A stretch of DNA of 64,000 nt from Agapetus fuscipes (lineage: Eukaryota > Arthropoda > Insecta > Trichoptera > Glossosomatidae), in contig OX637336.1 of the NCBI GenBank assembly GCA_951799405.1, forward strand, positions 17,837,479 through 17,901,478, in the 5' to 3' direction. Below are positions 31,916-43,693 of the stretch, one piece after another (positions within the stretch are counted from its first letter, which is position 1; each line of letters begins with the position of its first letter). Below the pieces are notes generated by a model. The model had not been told where the DNA came from and searched no databases. It was given only the letters and a program-made list of their open reading frames with translations. The position numbers were made by a program, and so were the translations under genes.

Positions 31916-34311
31916 CGTGAAGAAGTCATTGTTGTGGCATTCCCTCAAGTCCGGCTCACTCGCCGTCCCTTCCAGGTGTCCCCAGGTGACTCCTGAAGAG
32001 TCTCGTCTTCCACTCCTCTCCGAGCTACTCTTGAACACATCTTCCACACTCGCACTGGGCCGAGAGAGACCAAAAACCTTGGGGCTCAACTTGTACCTCA
32101 GCATGGAATCCTTATTGCACTTTTTCCTGCCATCTTTGGACTGGCTCTCACAACTAATTTGTTTAGTCTTAGAAAACATAGATGGCTTCTTAGATTTCTT
32201 ACTGCGTAGCTTTATTACATTCCCCGGATGTAAAAATGTATCCTTATCACACTTTTTTGGACTGGCATCATTGTTTGCGCTAGTTTTTGTTCCGAATATT
32301 AAAATATCATCCACAGAAGTTTGCAATTTCTTTGTTTTGTTTTTGAGCCTGTTTTTAGACGAGTTGGCGACTTCATCGTGGCTTTTCGAGCTGTATATTG
32401 ATATATCGTCTATCGAGTAATTGTCTTTCTTTGTGGTGCAGTCATGGCTTCTCGAGGAGGTCACGGACATTTCATCGTAAGAGCACGCTGTCACGGAACT
32501 GTTTAAATTATCAACATCGTAGTAATCATTATCCGGAACATCCACGGCTCTTTCAGAATAATGCGCAACGTCAGTTTGTTTACTCTCTAACAAGTTCTTC
32601 CCATTTGATTGCTCAGTATTTTCATCTGGATAAATAATCTCATAATGATGTTCTTCGTAACAAGAAGATTCGTTATACACAGGATCATATTGTGGAGAAC
32701 CGTTGCTGAAACTAGAATCCCGATTGCGGGAGCGTTGAATAAACTGATCTCCGTTTAAGCTCTGTGAATGACTGTGCAGAGTTCTCCTATTTGGAGACTT
32801 ACAATCATCAGTTTTCCTTGTTTTATCACTGGGAAACCTATCAGGCATCGCTCTCACCGTCAACTTATTCTTCACAGCATGTTTTTGACCTTCAGGATAC
32901 ATGTTGTACTGTGAAGTCGATGGAACTTTAGAATCATGCATGCTTTTAGAACTTTCCCCTTCTGATCGTTTTGGATGGAACAAATTCTGGTTGGACACTT
33001 GGTTTCTTAGGTTTCCCAAATGCAAGGCGTCTAAATGATTCAAAGGCCTTCCTTGCCCTCCGAAACCTTCAACGACAGGTGTTGTGTTTGATAGAAACTG
33101 TGCATCCATTTCTATATCTAATCCGACTACTCCCGCTGGCCTGCTATTGTTTTCTCTTAATGATAAAACTTTGCCTTCTCTAGAGTTGAACGCAGGTCCG
33201 ATGTACGGAGCATTAACATTGAAATTATTTCTCACCGGGTTTGGAAAATCCACAACCAGGATCCTATCAGATATATTCTGGCAATCGTTATGGAAGCCAA
33301 TACCACTATCACTGTTACTCGAAGCTGTTGTTATTTCACTATGATTACTCGGCTGCGGTGAATTAGCAACAAAATCATTTCCGTTCATCAGCCCACCTTC
33401 TGGATCTTGCCTCACATTATTCCCATTATCATTTGGCATGTTATTTTGATGCAGCATATTATTTGGAAGGTTTTGCTCGATGGGGACATCAGGCCTGGCA
33501 TTCAGTTTAATATCGTGGAATACTTTTGGACGGTTAATTTTTCTGACAAAGTTTGAACCTCGAGGACTGCACGACTTCCGATCTAAATTAGAAAGCCTTG
33601 ATATATTCTCTATATTTCCTTTTGCAGAAAAACCATTTGGCGGTTTCAAAGAATACATGATTCTTATAATATTAACAATGTACTCAGAATTATTTGGAAA
33701 TTCCAAGCACATCCCAGAGACGGGATCGATGGTGCAGTTGATTTTGAATATTTCAGCTTTCTTAGCGTGGCTTTGATGATCTGTGACTTGGGTGTCGACC
33801 ATAAAAACATGGCAACTGTTTGAAATAGCAATACTGCATTCCTTCTGTGCATTTTCTTCTTTTTTCCCGCCATCAAAATCATTCATATCAATGGGATAGC
33901 TGGCACTAGTCACTAAGCCAAAGAATCGATAATCATTTTCAGAACTGCAACTCACATAGTTCAATCGTTTAGCTGGATATTCCGCCAGCAGTTCCCCTGA
34001 GCCATTTCGCAATGTCATGCAAGATGGAAGTATAGTCATCAATACGGTGCAAGGAGTTCTTTTCTCTTGCCTCATCTTTCTGATACAACTCCTGACAGTT
34101 TGAAGTTTGGAGCTTGTGGCAATCTGCTTGGGCATTTCAATTGTTCCTAGATATCCAACAACTGCCTGACATTCTATGGCAGATTCTTTTTCAATAATCT
34201 TGGCTAGAGGCTCCATCCTGTTGCTAGCTGCTGACGGCAGCTGGTGAACAGCTTCTGACCGCTCCAGGGAGTTCTCTTTAGACAGATTGTCCTCGACTTG
34301 AGCAGCTTTTT
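31916..34311 (-). CDS. loco: loco/RGS12-type regulator of G-protein signalling, PTB exon
   Basis: Second coding exon seen (2396 nt): acceptor TGATTTCCAG at 34312, donor ACG|GTAAGT at 31916. It joins the PDZ exon in frame (703+2396 nt is divisible by 3). It opens with a short Glu/Ser linker and then a PTB/PID domain (VVGYLGTIEMP ... SCIRKMRQEK ... NDYRFFGLVTSA ... HVFMVDTQV), which in RGS12-class proteins binds phosphotyrosine or NPxY partners. About 550 residues of Asn/Ser-rich disordered region follow, ending in SGVTWGHLEGTASEPDLREC, a stretch that in loco lies before the RGS box. The RGS (GTPase-activating), RBD and GoLoco parts must lie leftward on this strand. I did not find them, so introns are long or they lie outside the window. 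Confidence 0.85.
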
Positions 34312-34319
34312 CTGGAAAT

Positions 34320-35363
34320 CAGAGATATTTATTTCAATACAAAGTATCTGTAACTCCTTATTCAAACTGGGGACAGGATAATTATATGATTAACACCAAA
34401 TAAATACAATTTCATTAAAAGTGTGTGTATATTTTATACTTCACTTTAAGTTTACAACAATAATTTTTCCAAGAACTTAAAAAAAGTAAACAAAATAATG
34501 GTAAAGACACCCTAAAATCCTCCACTTCCGATAAAGACTTTTACTCATAAATGAAAATCTTTTACCATGAAGTAGTGTAATCTAATAGACAATACAATAG
34601 GTAGATGAATTTTCAAGTAATGTAAGAGACAGTTCATAAAAAAGTTATTATTCCATTCATAAAATGACATAATTTCTGTTGGGAAAATAATGATCTTACG
34701 CAAGAGTTTCTTAAAAAACTTGCCATATTTCTAGCTTTATGTTTTACAGGATATCCAAGAAGGGAATGGGACTGGGAAGGCCGCCGCTGAGATAGCTTGA
34801 TGAGGCTCAGCGGACAGCAAGGCGGAGGTGACTGAACCACAGGAAGGATTGCATGGAGACAGGCTGAGAAAATAATGTTTAGAAATATTTTTTAAATTAC
34901 TTGTACGTTTGCAAGCAATTCAGTTTTCATTCATTGGATGCCAATTATTGTTGAAAGAAATTTTATACTTTATTAATCTTATTCAGATACAAAAGTTTGT
35001 TGGAAGAGAATATTCTTGATTATTTTGACAACAGTAAATCCAACATTTAGTTTTCTCTTTCTGTTACAATAAAATAGTTGATTCTCATTTACGTTGTCTG
35101 CAATCAGAGGAGCGTTAATGCTGACAATGCTTTTGCAGATAACGATAATTGAAGTAGAAAAATCTGAAATACTGGAAAGGAGATTACTAACCAGTTTTTT
35201 TTTTTGCTGCAATATGACTTTCAGAATGCGACATCCTGCGACATTATGCAGCTTGTATTTATTGTCCACTGAATGCAGAAATGGAGGCATTGTAACATAG
35301 GCAACATTTATAAAGAAATAATAATTATAAAATACATCATTACATGAATAATAATATATCTAC
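34320..35363 (-). other. loco intron between the PDZ and PTB exons
   Basis: GTAGAT donor at 35363, TTTCCAG acceptor at 34312, about 1.05 kb. It holds no repeat I can name. Short ORFs inside lack support. Confidence 0.7.
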
Positions 35364-36066
35364 CTATTTCAGCTGTTGGAGTGGTGACTTCTTCAAACAT
35401 AGCACCAGTCCTTAGGTCTCTGATGACCTTAATGGCTCTGACCTGCTCGAGACCAGGGTTGACCATGGCGCTGACATTATTGATGTCATTTGTGTTGCTG
35501 ATGCTGGAATTGATGATCACACAATGCGCCGAACTCGACGCGTTACCGCCAGACTTGGAAACGTTACAATTCAACTCCTTACAAGCCACTCCAGATGGTT
35601 TATACTCTCTGCTCGAGATGTCTTGATCTATGACCACGGTATTAGCAGTTTTTATGGCATTGGGACTGTAATTGGTTATACGGCCAGCTCGATGCATTCT
35701 GGATTTATTGGCGTGGGGATATTTAGGGCGCTGTCTGTTTCCTGAACGCCCATTCAAAATATCATCGTCTGAGCTATCAGAAAAGTAATTCTCAGCTATG
35801 GTCATCTTGATGATTCCGGTAGAGTTCCCAATCAACTGTACAACAGCATCGTGAGGTAATTTTGATACATTCAACCCATTTACTGATATCAGAAAATCTC
35901 CAGCTCGAAGTCCGGCAGATTCCGCAGGAGAATCGTTGACTATACATGAGAGGATGCAAGGTTGTTGCCCAGAAATGGTGAAACCAAAGCCATTCTGCCC
36001 TCTACTGACTTCCACAGTGCGCATGTCGTAGTTTGGCCTTTTCTTTCTTCTCCTATGAGGATGCAT
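35364..36066 (-). CDS. loco: loco/RGS12-type regulator, N-terminal PDZ exon
   Basis: ATG at 36066; donor AATAG|GTAGAT at 35364. After the basic start MHPHRRRKKRPNYD comes a PDZ domain at residues of about 15-92: RTVEVSRGQNGFGFTISGQ (carboxylate-binding GFGF loop), ILSCIVNDSPAESAGLRAGD and FLISVNGLNVSKLPHDAVV. This matches the RGS12/loco PDZ closely. It is followed by an acidic SDSSDDDI and a Ser/Asn-rich linker. These proteins speed GTP hydrolysis by G-alpha-i/o at the cell cortex, and the PDZ docks receptors or scaffolds. The ATG is supported because it precedes the conserved domain directly. It is head-to-head with PUS1. A 5' untranslated exon may exist upstream. Confidence 0.88.
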
Positions 36067-36827
36067 GTTTGTATCTCAGAGCTTCAAACAAGACAAGAAA
36101 ATAACAACAAAAACTTGCACTGCTGTGTTGTTTTGGTGAGTTGCTTTCAGCTTGGAAACACGTCAGTATAAAACATTTTTATCCTCATTATACTTAAATT
36201 GTCAATTAGATATTTTATACATATTTAAAAAAGTTATTTTATCCAGTTGAAAGTTGTAAAACTATTGAAAAGTTTATGTCAAAACTACACCACGTCAACT
36301 TTTTCAACTTTCAAAAAGTCTATGAAATGTATGTGGAATCAAAATATTATGGCACAAGCTTACGATGGATTTATTTACTTATTTAATTTAACATCTAAAA
36401 CGGTGTTATTGATGTTTTAATAATAGTTAAATCACAGTTTGGAGATTCCATTGTAAATGCCATATCGTGCCTCGGGCCAAATACCATTCGCCATCTCTTT
36501 GAAAATATTTACAACTTTCTAAAGTTTCAGCCAATCAGAGAAGCGTTTCGTGCCAGAATGTAAAAATTGCAAACCATAAGCTAAAATCACATTCCTATGG
36601 AGGTGGAACATTTCAGATTTCTTTCGGCGTTGTGAAGTCACAGGTTTAGGTAAACAAGGTCCTTACACACCAAGAAACAATAGCAAGCAAGCTGACGAAG
36701 TGATTTCATATTTTTCTCCTAGATATTTTGTTTCGACTCCATTAGAAAAATACCTACTTCAGGACATGACGGTGAAATAATAACATTGGCAGCCATATCG
36801 TTTTGACAAGTGATCGGCGTGTACTAA
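36067..36827. promoter_or_regulatory. Shared 5' region of divergent loco and PUS1
   Basis: 761 bp separate the two start codons, so both promoters and 5' UTRs probably lie here. No convincing TATA box at a sensible distance from either gene, and no known repeat insertion, in contrast to the surrounding DNA. The absence of insertions fits functional constraint. Assignment is by position only. Confidence 0.5.
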
Positions 36828-39800
36828 ATGACAAATTTTGCTAGGATATTTCTGAGAGAAATCAACGTTTTCAATGAATATAAGATCCTAACGCACAGCA
36901 GACTATCAGGTAAGGTTCATTAATATTTATTTTTGTACATTTTCAAATATTGCTTCCTTTTGTGAGCCATTGAAATTTAAGGTTAGGAAAGCTGTTGTCC
37001 GTGTTTTATTTTATCGGATTCTTTCTATAATCTATTAAACGTGCATTTATATTATGCCTTATCGTTACGATAACGTGGTGAGAAGTTACACCATTTGTGT
37101 AGCTTAGTTGCATTTTTGTTTTCCGACGTATTACAGAAGATTATTTAAATGTATTATTTACTGATTCATCTCAGGTTATGGTCGTAGATTGAGTACACTG
37201 CTGCCGAAAGCATTCCCGGGCAACATGGAGTCCCAAGCAGACAATAACGGCTCCCCCGCACCCTCCACAGACCAACAAGTCCCCTCTAAGCCTCTGCCAC
37301 ATCCTACCACAGACAAAGGAAGCAAATCTGGCGATGACCGAGTCAGGAAGCTTGACACTCGGTACAATGGGAGGATCAAGAAGAGAAGGTGGGAGGAGCA
37401 GACCGAGGACAGCAAGAAGAAGTTCCGGGAGAACTTTGAGAGGGTGAAACGGAAGAAGGTTGCCATGCTGCTCTCTTATTCTGGAGTTAATTACTTTGGG
37501 ATGCAAAGGTATTATTGCAAGAGGGTTTTTAATAATAATAATTGGCCATGTTTTTTTTCCGTTTAGTGGCCCCAAGGGCGATTTTATGTGTTGAAGCCTC
37601 TGTTAAACAAATGTGCCTCAAGAAACTTCCTGAAATTGCCAACACTGGTCTCTGTTCTCCGCTCCAGAGGTAGACTGTTCCAGCAGGAAAGACCAGCCGA
37701 ACTAAAAGCCCTGTCTCTGAAACTGGTTCTGTTCTGTTAAAGTGGCAGGTTCTCCGCCAGGATTCAAACCCACAACCTTCCATTTACGAGTCAGAAATCA
37801 CTGGACTACGGACCGGTCAATGCCTGTCTCCATTTTACACTTTCCGTCATGTATAATTCACATGTGTCTCAATTTGTAGGAATCCAAAGATCAAGACGAT
37901 AGAAGAGGACTTTTTGAAGGCTCTGTTGAACAGCAAGCACATAACAGATGAAGCATTTGAACAAATACAGACCATAAACTTCCAGAGGGCGGCCAGGACT
38001 GATAAAGGAGTGTCAGCCGTGCGACAAGTTGTGTCCTTGAAAATGCGTCAGTATATTCCCTTTCCTTAAAGTATTACGGAAATAAGTTCTGCATTTTTTA
38101 TTTTGTTTGGTTTATGAGGTTATTGGTGATCAAGTTTGGTAGCTCTGCATCCTGTGTAAAAGTCCACAGAGCATCGATCCCAAAAATTGTTGCACAAATG
38201 TAATAATCCCTGTTTTTCAAATAGGTAACAATATATTCATGAATCACCGTCACCTCAATATTTTTCATATAAAAATGATTTATTATCATTTTCTAAAGGC
38301 ACCATCTCATTGTGCTAGCAATTTATGATAGTCACCAGTGACGGCTCGTCGATTTTTCATCGGGTAGTGCATTTTTATACTAGCCATCATTGATTGAATA
38401 CCTACCAACTCGGAGTATTTTCATGTTCGCGGAGCTGTATAATATGTAAAATCATTATGAATGTATAATAGGACTTGACACAAACGGTATGTTATGCGGA
38501 ACAAATTTGTAAGTATTGGATCGTGGCAGTATTACTGGGGGTGCAATGCACCGATGCACCTTACCTGGAGCCATCACTGCTAGTCACCATTCATTCTCTT
38601 GTAATATGAAGCGTTATCCATGGGCCGCTTCAAATCCTGGAAGTATGAATGTTGGGTGTTTGAGTGAATTGTGAGTAGGTATTTTGTCTATGGTTGCAGG
38701 CCGTTAAATTCCTTACTCCTGTAGCCAATTATTAGCCGTGTATATCCTTACCTCTCACCTTGTGACAATAAAACTGTGTCATAGCTTGTTAATTTTCAAG
38801 AGTGAAGAGACGCGTCTTGTCTCTTCGCCTGCTTCAGAAATCGCACGCTTCCGACAGGGAGAAACAATTAATAAGAAGTTGAGTCCTCTTATATTATTCC
38901 AGACTCCTATCCTTGTTCCCTGATGGTCTCCGGCTTTGCGATCAGTTTGCTATTAAATCGAGAAACAACAGTCAATCTCCGTTCTTCTCTCCTACATTGT
39001 GGAGTCAAACTTGGCTCCACCATCGGGCAACATCTTGATTTTACCTTCAAAGATATGTAGAGATACTAAGAGCCTTGTAGATGCTGTGTAGTTGTTTTTT
39101 TAGTGAATTTGTATTTAAAAAGTGTGATGTAATTTCAGCTGACAAGAGTAAAATATCAGAGATCAACGAGCACCTGCCACCAGAGATCAGAGCATTTGCC
39201 ATAAAGAGGGTTACCAAAGGATTCAACGCTAAGTCACAGTGCGATGCCAGGACGTACACGTACATGCTGCCAACGTTCTCGTTTGAGAAACACTACACAG
39301 TCATAGAGGACGTGATGAAGTATAGGACATCAGAGGATGTCATCGTCAACTTCAATGAGATTCTCAAGGCATTCATAGGCACAAAAAACTACCATAACTT
39401 CACTTCTAAAAAGTAAGTTAAAGGATTTACCAACATTATTCTTTCCATTTCGTTTTAAATTTTTCCCACACTTCTCTCTCACCTCCTTAACTTCTTCTTT
39501 TGGTGTCATTTAAGGGAGTACGCAGGATCAAAACTAGGGGGGAGGAACCATTTACGTAAAATGGTCATTTCAATAATTGTAATAAAACTTTATAATGATT
39601 TAGGTAATTTTTTACGTCCAAGGGGGGGCAACTGGCCCCCCTGCCCCTTCCTAGGTACGCCCATGGCCATTTCTATCGAAGATCGGATTTTTTTTTTTTT
39701 TTTTTTAAGGAATCCTGTGCGGGAGGCTCCCCAATTCTTGAGAGTCTTGGGGGTCTATGTCACCCTGGAAGGGTGCCGCAGAGGTGTTGCTTGAGTTCTT

Positions 39801-42800
39801 GGTTCTGTCATGAGGCGCTGCAAGGAAGTGGTGATTGATGTTGGTTTTGAATAAAACCGGATTAAATTGGGAAGGGAACACAGATACTGGTAGACCATTC
39901 CATAAGCGGGCAGTTTGGCAAAGGAATGAGTCATGAAAACGCCAAGTTCTCATAGTTTTGAGATCGACTGCAAAGGGATGAATGAGAGTCGTACTACGAG
40001 TTTCCCTTTCTGAAATGAGAGGGGGAGGGATTAATGAATGGAGCTCATTAGAACAAGCTCCGTGGTAATATCGATAAAAAAGACTGAGCATTCCAACCTT
40101 TCTTCTGTGCTGGAGCGGCTGCAGATCGGATGTCAGAGAAGGATCATTGATCAACCTCACTGCCCTCCTTTGCACAGAATCAAGTTGGTCACTCAACTTC
40201 TTGGACATACCACACCAGAGATGGCTGCCATATTCGATAATGGGGCAGATTTGGGATTTATACAGAGTCAATAATTGGGCTGAAGTAAAAAACCTACGAG
40301 CTCTGTATAATATGCCGAGTCGCCGGAAAGCGGAAGTTGTGCGAGACTCAATAGCATCTTGGTATTTTAACTCTGATGACAGAGAAACACCAAGAAGATT
40401 TAAGTGTTCATGGTTAGAGAGGGAGACATTGTCGAAAGTTGGGAGATAGTTGTTTGGAATCCTCTTTGGATATCAGACATGCTTGCGTCTTTTTGATGTT
40501 GAACTCTACAAGGTTGTCAGTGCCCCAACGGCTGACAGCCCTGAGATCTGTATTGATCTTTGAAGCTAATGATTCACGAGCAATAGATATCGCTGAACTA
40601 TTTGGGGGCTTTGTAAAAGAGAAACCGTCATGAATTGTACTGTCATCGGCATAGCAGTGGATAGGAGTGGATAGGAGCAGTGAATTGGCGATCATCATGG
40701 CCATTTTGACCTTGGATCCTTTATGACTGGTCCATTGTTTAAAGGTAACTCTTCGGATTCGTAAATGGAAGGTTGCTGGTTGGAATCCTGGCGGAGTACA
40801 AAAAATATACCAATTATATTTTCAAATAACCTCTTTGCTGGGTTGAAAAAATTATACACCTTTACCAAAGGTCCATCCAGCGTTACAGCAACTGGGTCTC
40901 GCTTGAGTATTGTTGCTTTCTATAGCGATGACCAAGCTCGCAGAGGGCCCTTGAGGTGCGATTCACACAAAAACAGCGCTCACAAAAAAACCATCCTTAT
41001 ATTATTTCATGCTGCGGCTCAACCTTCACTTCACCTTCTCAATGCTCACCCATAAATTTTCTATGAGATGGATAGTATCATCAACCTTCCTTTTTTTAGT
41101 GTCCTTATACTTCTTCTGTAACTGTCCTCTACAAAAATGATAAATAGATTGTCTTCCTTTCCTTTGAGTCGGTGACTTTTCCAATTTCAGAGAGTTTGTG
41201 GATCCCAGTTCGAAGAGGTTCATGGTCACCATGGAATGCGGTGCACCTTTTGTGGTGGAAGGCATGGAGTTTGCTGTTATCAGAGTCAAGGTGAGCCCAA
41301 ATTGTTTATCCATCTCAGATCTATTCATCTTCTTCACTAGCTTCGTTACAGCTGGTCCAAGCCCCATTGAAGATGATTTCTATATAGTGCAGTTTTGTGA
41401 TAGCTGCCAGGTCTATAGAGTTGGTAGAATTATTGCTTTCAAAGCCAAATGTCTAGGGTTCCATTTCCACAAGATGTTGTCAGAAATGATTTCCATTTTA
41501 TGTGTATAAATGAGAACCTGTCCCCCACTTCAAGTGAAGTGTCGGTCGGAAGGTCGTACCTAGACATGCCTGTGAAAATGAATTGTTTCCAATCTACACA
41601 TGACCTGCCTTTGGACAACACAGTAAGAATTTGCAATATGTATGTAGCTTTGTTTAGTTATCCTCGGCATCTGTCACTATTTTCTCTCAATGTACTTAAT
41701 GCCGAGAAAGCCTCTCAGGTGGTAAGTAGTATAGTCGCTGGTATGGTCAAGGGGATAAGGCATTGCCACTCTAATTTGCATTATTGAAATGGCAAGTTCG
41801 AAGCCTGCCTGCGTCGTGTCCTAGGTAAATTGCATTCCTCTATTAAAAAAAAATGTCTGCGAGATATTTAATCCATCTCCAATTATCCGATTCATTTCAG
41901 GGTCAGAGCTTCATGATGCACCAGATCAGAAAGATGGTGGGCTTGAGCTTAGCCATAGTCCGAGGACTCACCACTCAAGAGACCATGGAGCGAGCCTTCA
42001 CAGCAGACAGGCTGGACCTGCCCATGGCTCCAGGACTGGGACTGGCTCTTGACCAGGTAACTATGCTGCTATCTTCATCATCATTAGCATAATATGGGGC
42101 GAGTTTTGGCCTCTTTCATCACCTGTTGCCAGCACTGTATAGCTAACAACCTTTCTTCTTCCGTATGCCACCACTCTAGCCACCTTTCTCTGGGTTTTAC
42201 CATTTCCCCTGCCATCACAAATACCCTAATTTTTATGAACTTATCGCACGTTTAATAATAAAGAGCAATAACTCAAAAAACAAGAATGTTGTGAAATCAC
42301 GTTTGAAGTTCAGACAACCAGTACAACTTGTATGGGATGAAAAAGGCGACAGATGTTTTATCTCGATCATATTCATCCAAATTAAACAGCTGTCGCATTC
42401 TACCTATTCTTCTCGCATTGTTCTTGCGTTTTATTACAAAATCTCGATTTTCCGAATTTTCGAGTTATTGCTCTTTATTATTAAGCGTGCGTTATGTGAT
42501 GAAATCAAATAGTTTCTGTGTATATTTTACAGCTGCTTATAATTTTCAAAAGTGCGGTTTTAATTTCTTCTTTACAGTCAAAAATGCAATATAAACAAGA
42601 GCCCTTAGTTTTGACGACTTCCTATTCTTCAGTATTTGCTAAAACAATTAATCTTAGGCAATAAACTCTTTCAAGAACACTGGAAATCTCTAACGAGTCA
42701 AATTTTCCGCATCACTATTTTTTACTTCATGTCAAATGGAATGCAAGCACTCTACAAACTGAGCTATCGATCGATCGGATCTGAGTGAAATAAGTGAAAA

Positions 42801-43157
42801 ATGTATGATTTTCTTCCACAGGTGCATTATGACCGCTACAATGAACGTTACGGCCAAGACGGCTTTCACGACGCCCTGACCTGGGAAGAAGTCGAGAAGG
42901 AAGTCAACGAGTTCAAAGAAAAGTACATCTATCCGACCATCATCAAGACTGAAATGGAGGAGAAGTCCATGGAGAACTGGCTGCTGACACTCGGCTACCA
43001 CTCCTACGACGTGAGAGAGGGAGACAAGAAAGTGGAAGAGGATAATGAGTTAGACAGCGATGACGAAGGAGGACCAACGCCTACAGCAACTGAAGAAGAG
43101 AGTTTACAACAGAAACCCAAAACACCGGATCCTGAAAAATCAAATTCTGTCGCATAA
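36828..43157 (+). CDS. PUS1: tRNA pseudouridine synthase, PUS1/TruA family
   Basis: Seven exons: 36828-36909, 37175-37508, 37880-38046, 39139-39412, 41191-41290, 41901-42056 and 42822-43157. All introns are GT-AG, and the total of 1449 nt encodes 482 aa. The enzyme converts uridine to pseudouridine in tRNAs (positions 27/28 and others). Hallmarks are VAMLLSYSGVNYFGMQ, the catalytic loop FQRAARTDKGVSAVRQVVSL (Asp of RTDKG), KRVTKGFNAKSQCDARTYTY and GQSFMMHQIRKMVGL, then a Glu-rich, hydrophilic C-terminus. Exon 1 encodes an Arg/Leu/Ser presequence (MTNFARIFLREINVF) likely to target mitochondria. A second in-frame ATG (37226) before ESQADNNG could give a nuclear form, as in vertebrate PUS1. Intron 3 holds a hAT MITE, intron 4 a LINE and an S1 SINE, and intron 2 an S1 SINE. 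Confidence 0.93.
37528..37820 (-). repeat. S1 SINE with a second LINE-derived tail, in PUS1 intron 2
   Basis: The minus strand has the S1 head (GACCGGTCCGTAGTCCAGTG, B box GGGTTTGAATCCTGG). Instead of the usual body it continues into sequence that translates as FRDRAFSSAGLSCWNSLP, then NFRKFLEAHLFNRGFNT and a stop. This is the conserved C-terminal end of CR1/L2-like LINE proteins. After the stop come GGCCACTAAACGG and an (ATT)4 tail. No full LINE of this type is in the window. Confidence 0.8.
38336..38579. mobile_element. hAT-type MITE in PUS1 intron 3
   Basis: Ends CAGTGACGGCTCG and GGAGCCATCACTG. Flanks ATAGTCAC (38328-38335) and CTAGTCAC (38580-38587) are an 8-bp duplication with one mismatch. 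244 bp, no coding. Confidence 0.85.
39686..40718 (-). pseudogene. 5'-truncated LINE (RT C-terminal half), in PUS1 intron 4
   Basis: The minus strand contains the RT catalytic motif YADDST (about 40640), INTDLRAVSRWG, then after a frame change near 40440-40460 LGILYRARRFFTSAQLLTLYKS and QICPIIEYGSHLWCG. It ends in LGSLPHRIP and the stop TAA, followed at once by a 19-base poly(A). So this family has essentially no 3' UTR. Its last about 85 bases are the tail found on S1 SINEs at 104-426 and 18560-18882. The frameshift and truncation make it dead. Confidence 0.85.
40721..41012 (+). repeat. S1 SINE, (ATT)n tail type, in PUS1 intron 4
   Basis: GACTGGTCCATTGTTTAAAGG head, GGTTGGAATCCTGG B box, full body, tail ACAGCGCTCACAAAAAAACC ... 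TTATATTATTT. It starts directly at the truncated 5' end of the LINE. Confidence 0.8.
42241..42494. mobile_element. MITE in PUS1 intron 6
   Basis: TIRs CGCACGTTTAATAATAAAGA-GCAATAACTC and the inverse at 42463-42492, about 30 bp with one mismatch. The 190-bp core is non-coding. Confidence 0.8.
42732..42786 (-). repeat. V SINE head fragment
   Basis: Minus strand reads GATAGCTCAGTTTGTAGAG and CTTGCATTCCATTTG, the V tRNA-like 5' part. It lies just before the PUS1 exon 7 acceptor. Confidence 0.6.
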
Positions 43158-43292
43158 TATTATTCGTGATAGATTTTATTCCAAATCATGTGCTATTATT
43201 TCTATTGTATAAGATATTTTCATCTACCATATTTTGAATCTATTAAGACTAACAGCTAGTTTTATGAATATTTCTAAGCATCAAGCTAACAT

Positions 43293-43427
43293 TAAGGCCT
43301 GATATTTTCAACGTAAGCATAGCGACTTTAAACTGAATAAAAAGGACGCACTTATGTCAATTGTGTGGGTAGTTTTTTTTATCAGTTGAAAATCGCATAT
43401 GCTAATGTTGAAAATACTGGGCTAAAG
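43293..43427. mobile_element. M1 MITE copy
   Basis: TTAAGGCCTGATATTTTCAAC ... GTTGAAAATACTGGGCTAA, as at 10203-10337. It lies just 3' of PUS1. Confidence 0.72.
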
Positions 43428-43693
43428 AGACTAAAAAATCAAATAAAACCATATTCAATCATTGATGGTAATGCCTTTTCCCTAGCAACCTGGCCGGGTG
43501 ATGACAATGTCGTGTCTCTGCCAATTCAAAATGTGAACTTCATATCAAAGATGTGAAGATTCCACAAGTGAGACATACAGTTGTAATAAAAAATATATTT
43601 CTGCAAAAATGTTTGTTTTGGTGATAGCCACATTTTGAAGAAAGTTTGATGCTTAGAAATACTTTTATCTGTGCCGCATTATTATTACCTGAA

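Noticed and set aside
31917..33776. Several plus-strand ORFs (up to 167 codons)
   Set aside because: Antisense shadows of the loco PTB exon.
35381..35745. Plus-strand ORFs of 73-81 codons
   Set aside because: Antisense shadows of the loco PDZ exon.
37171..37575. Minus-strand ORF of 134 codons
   Set aside because: Antisense of PUS1 exon 2. The plus strand has the conserved family motifs and splice sites.
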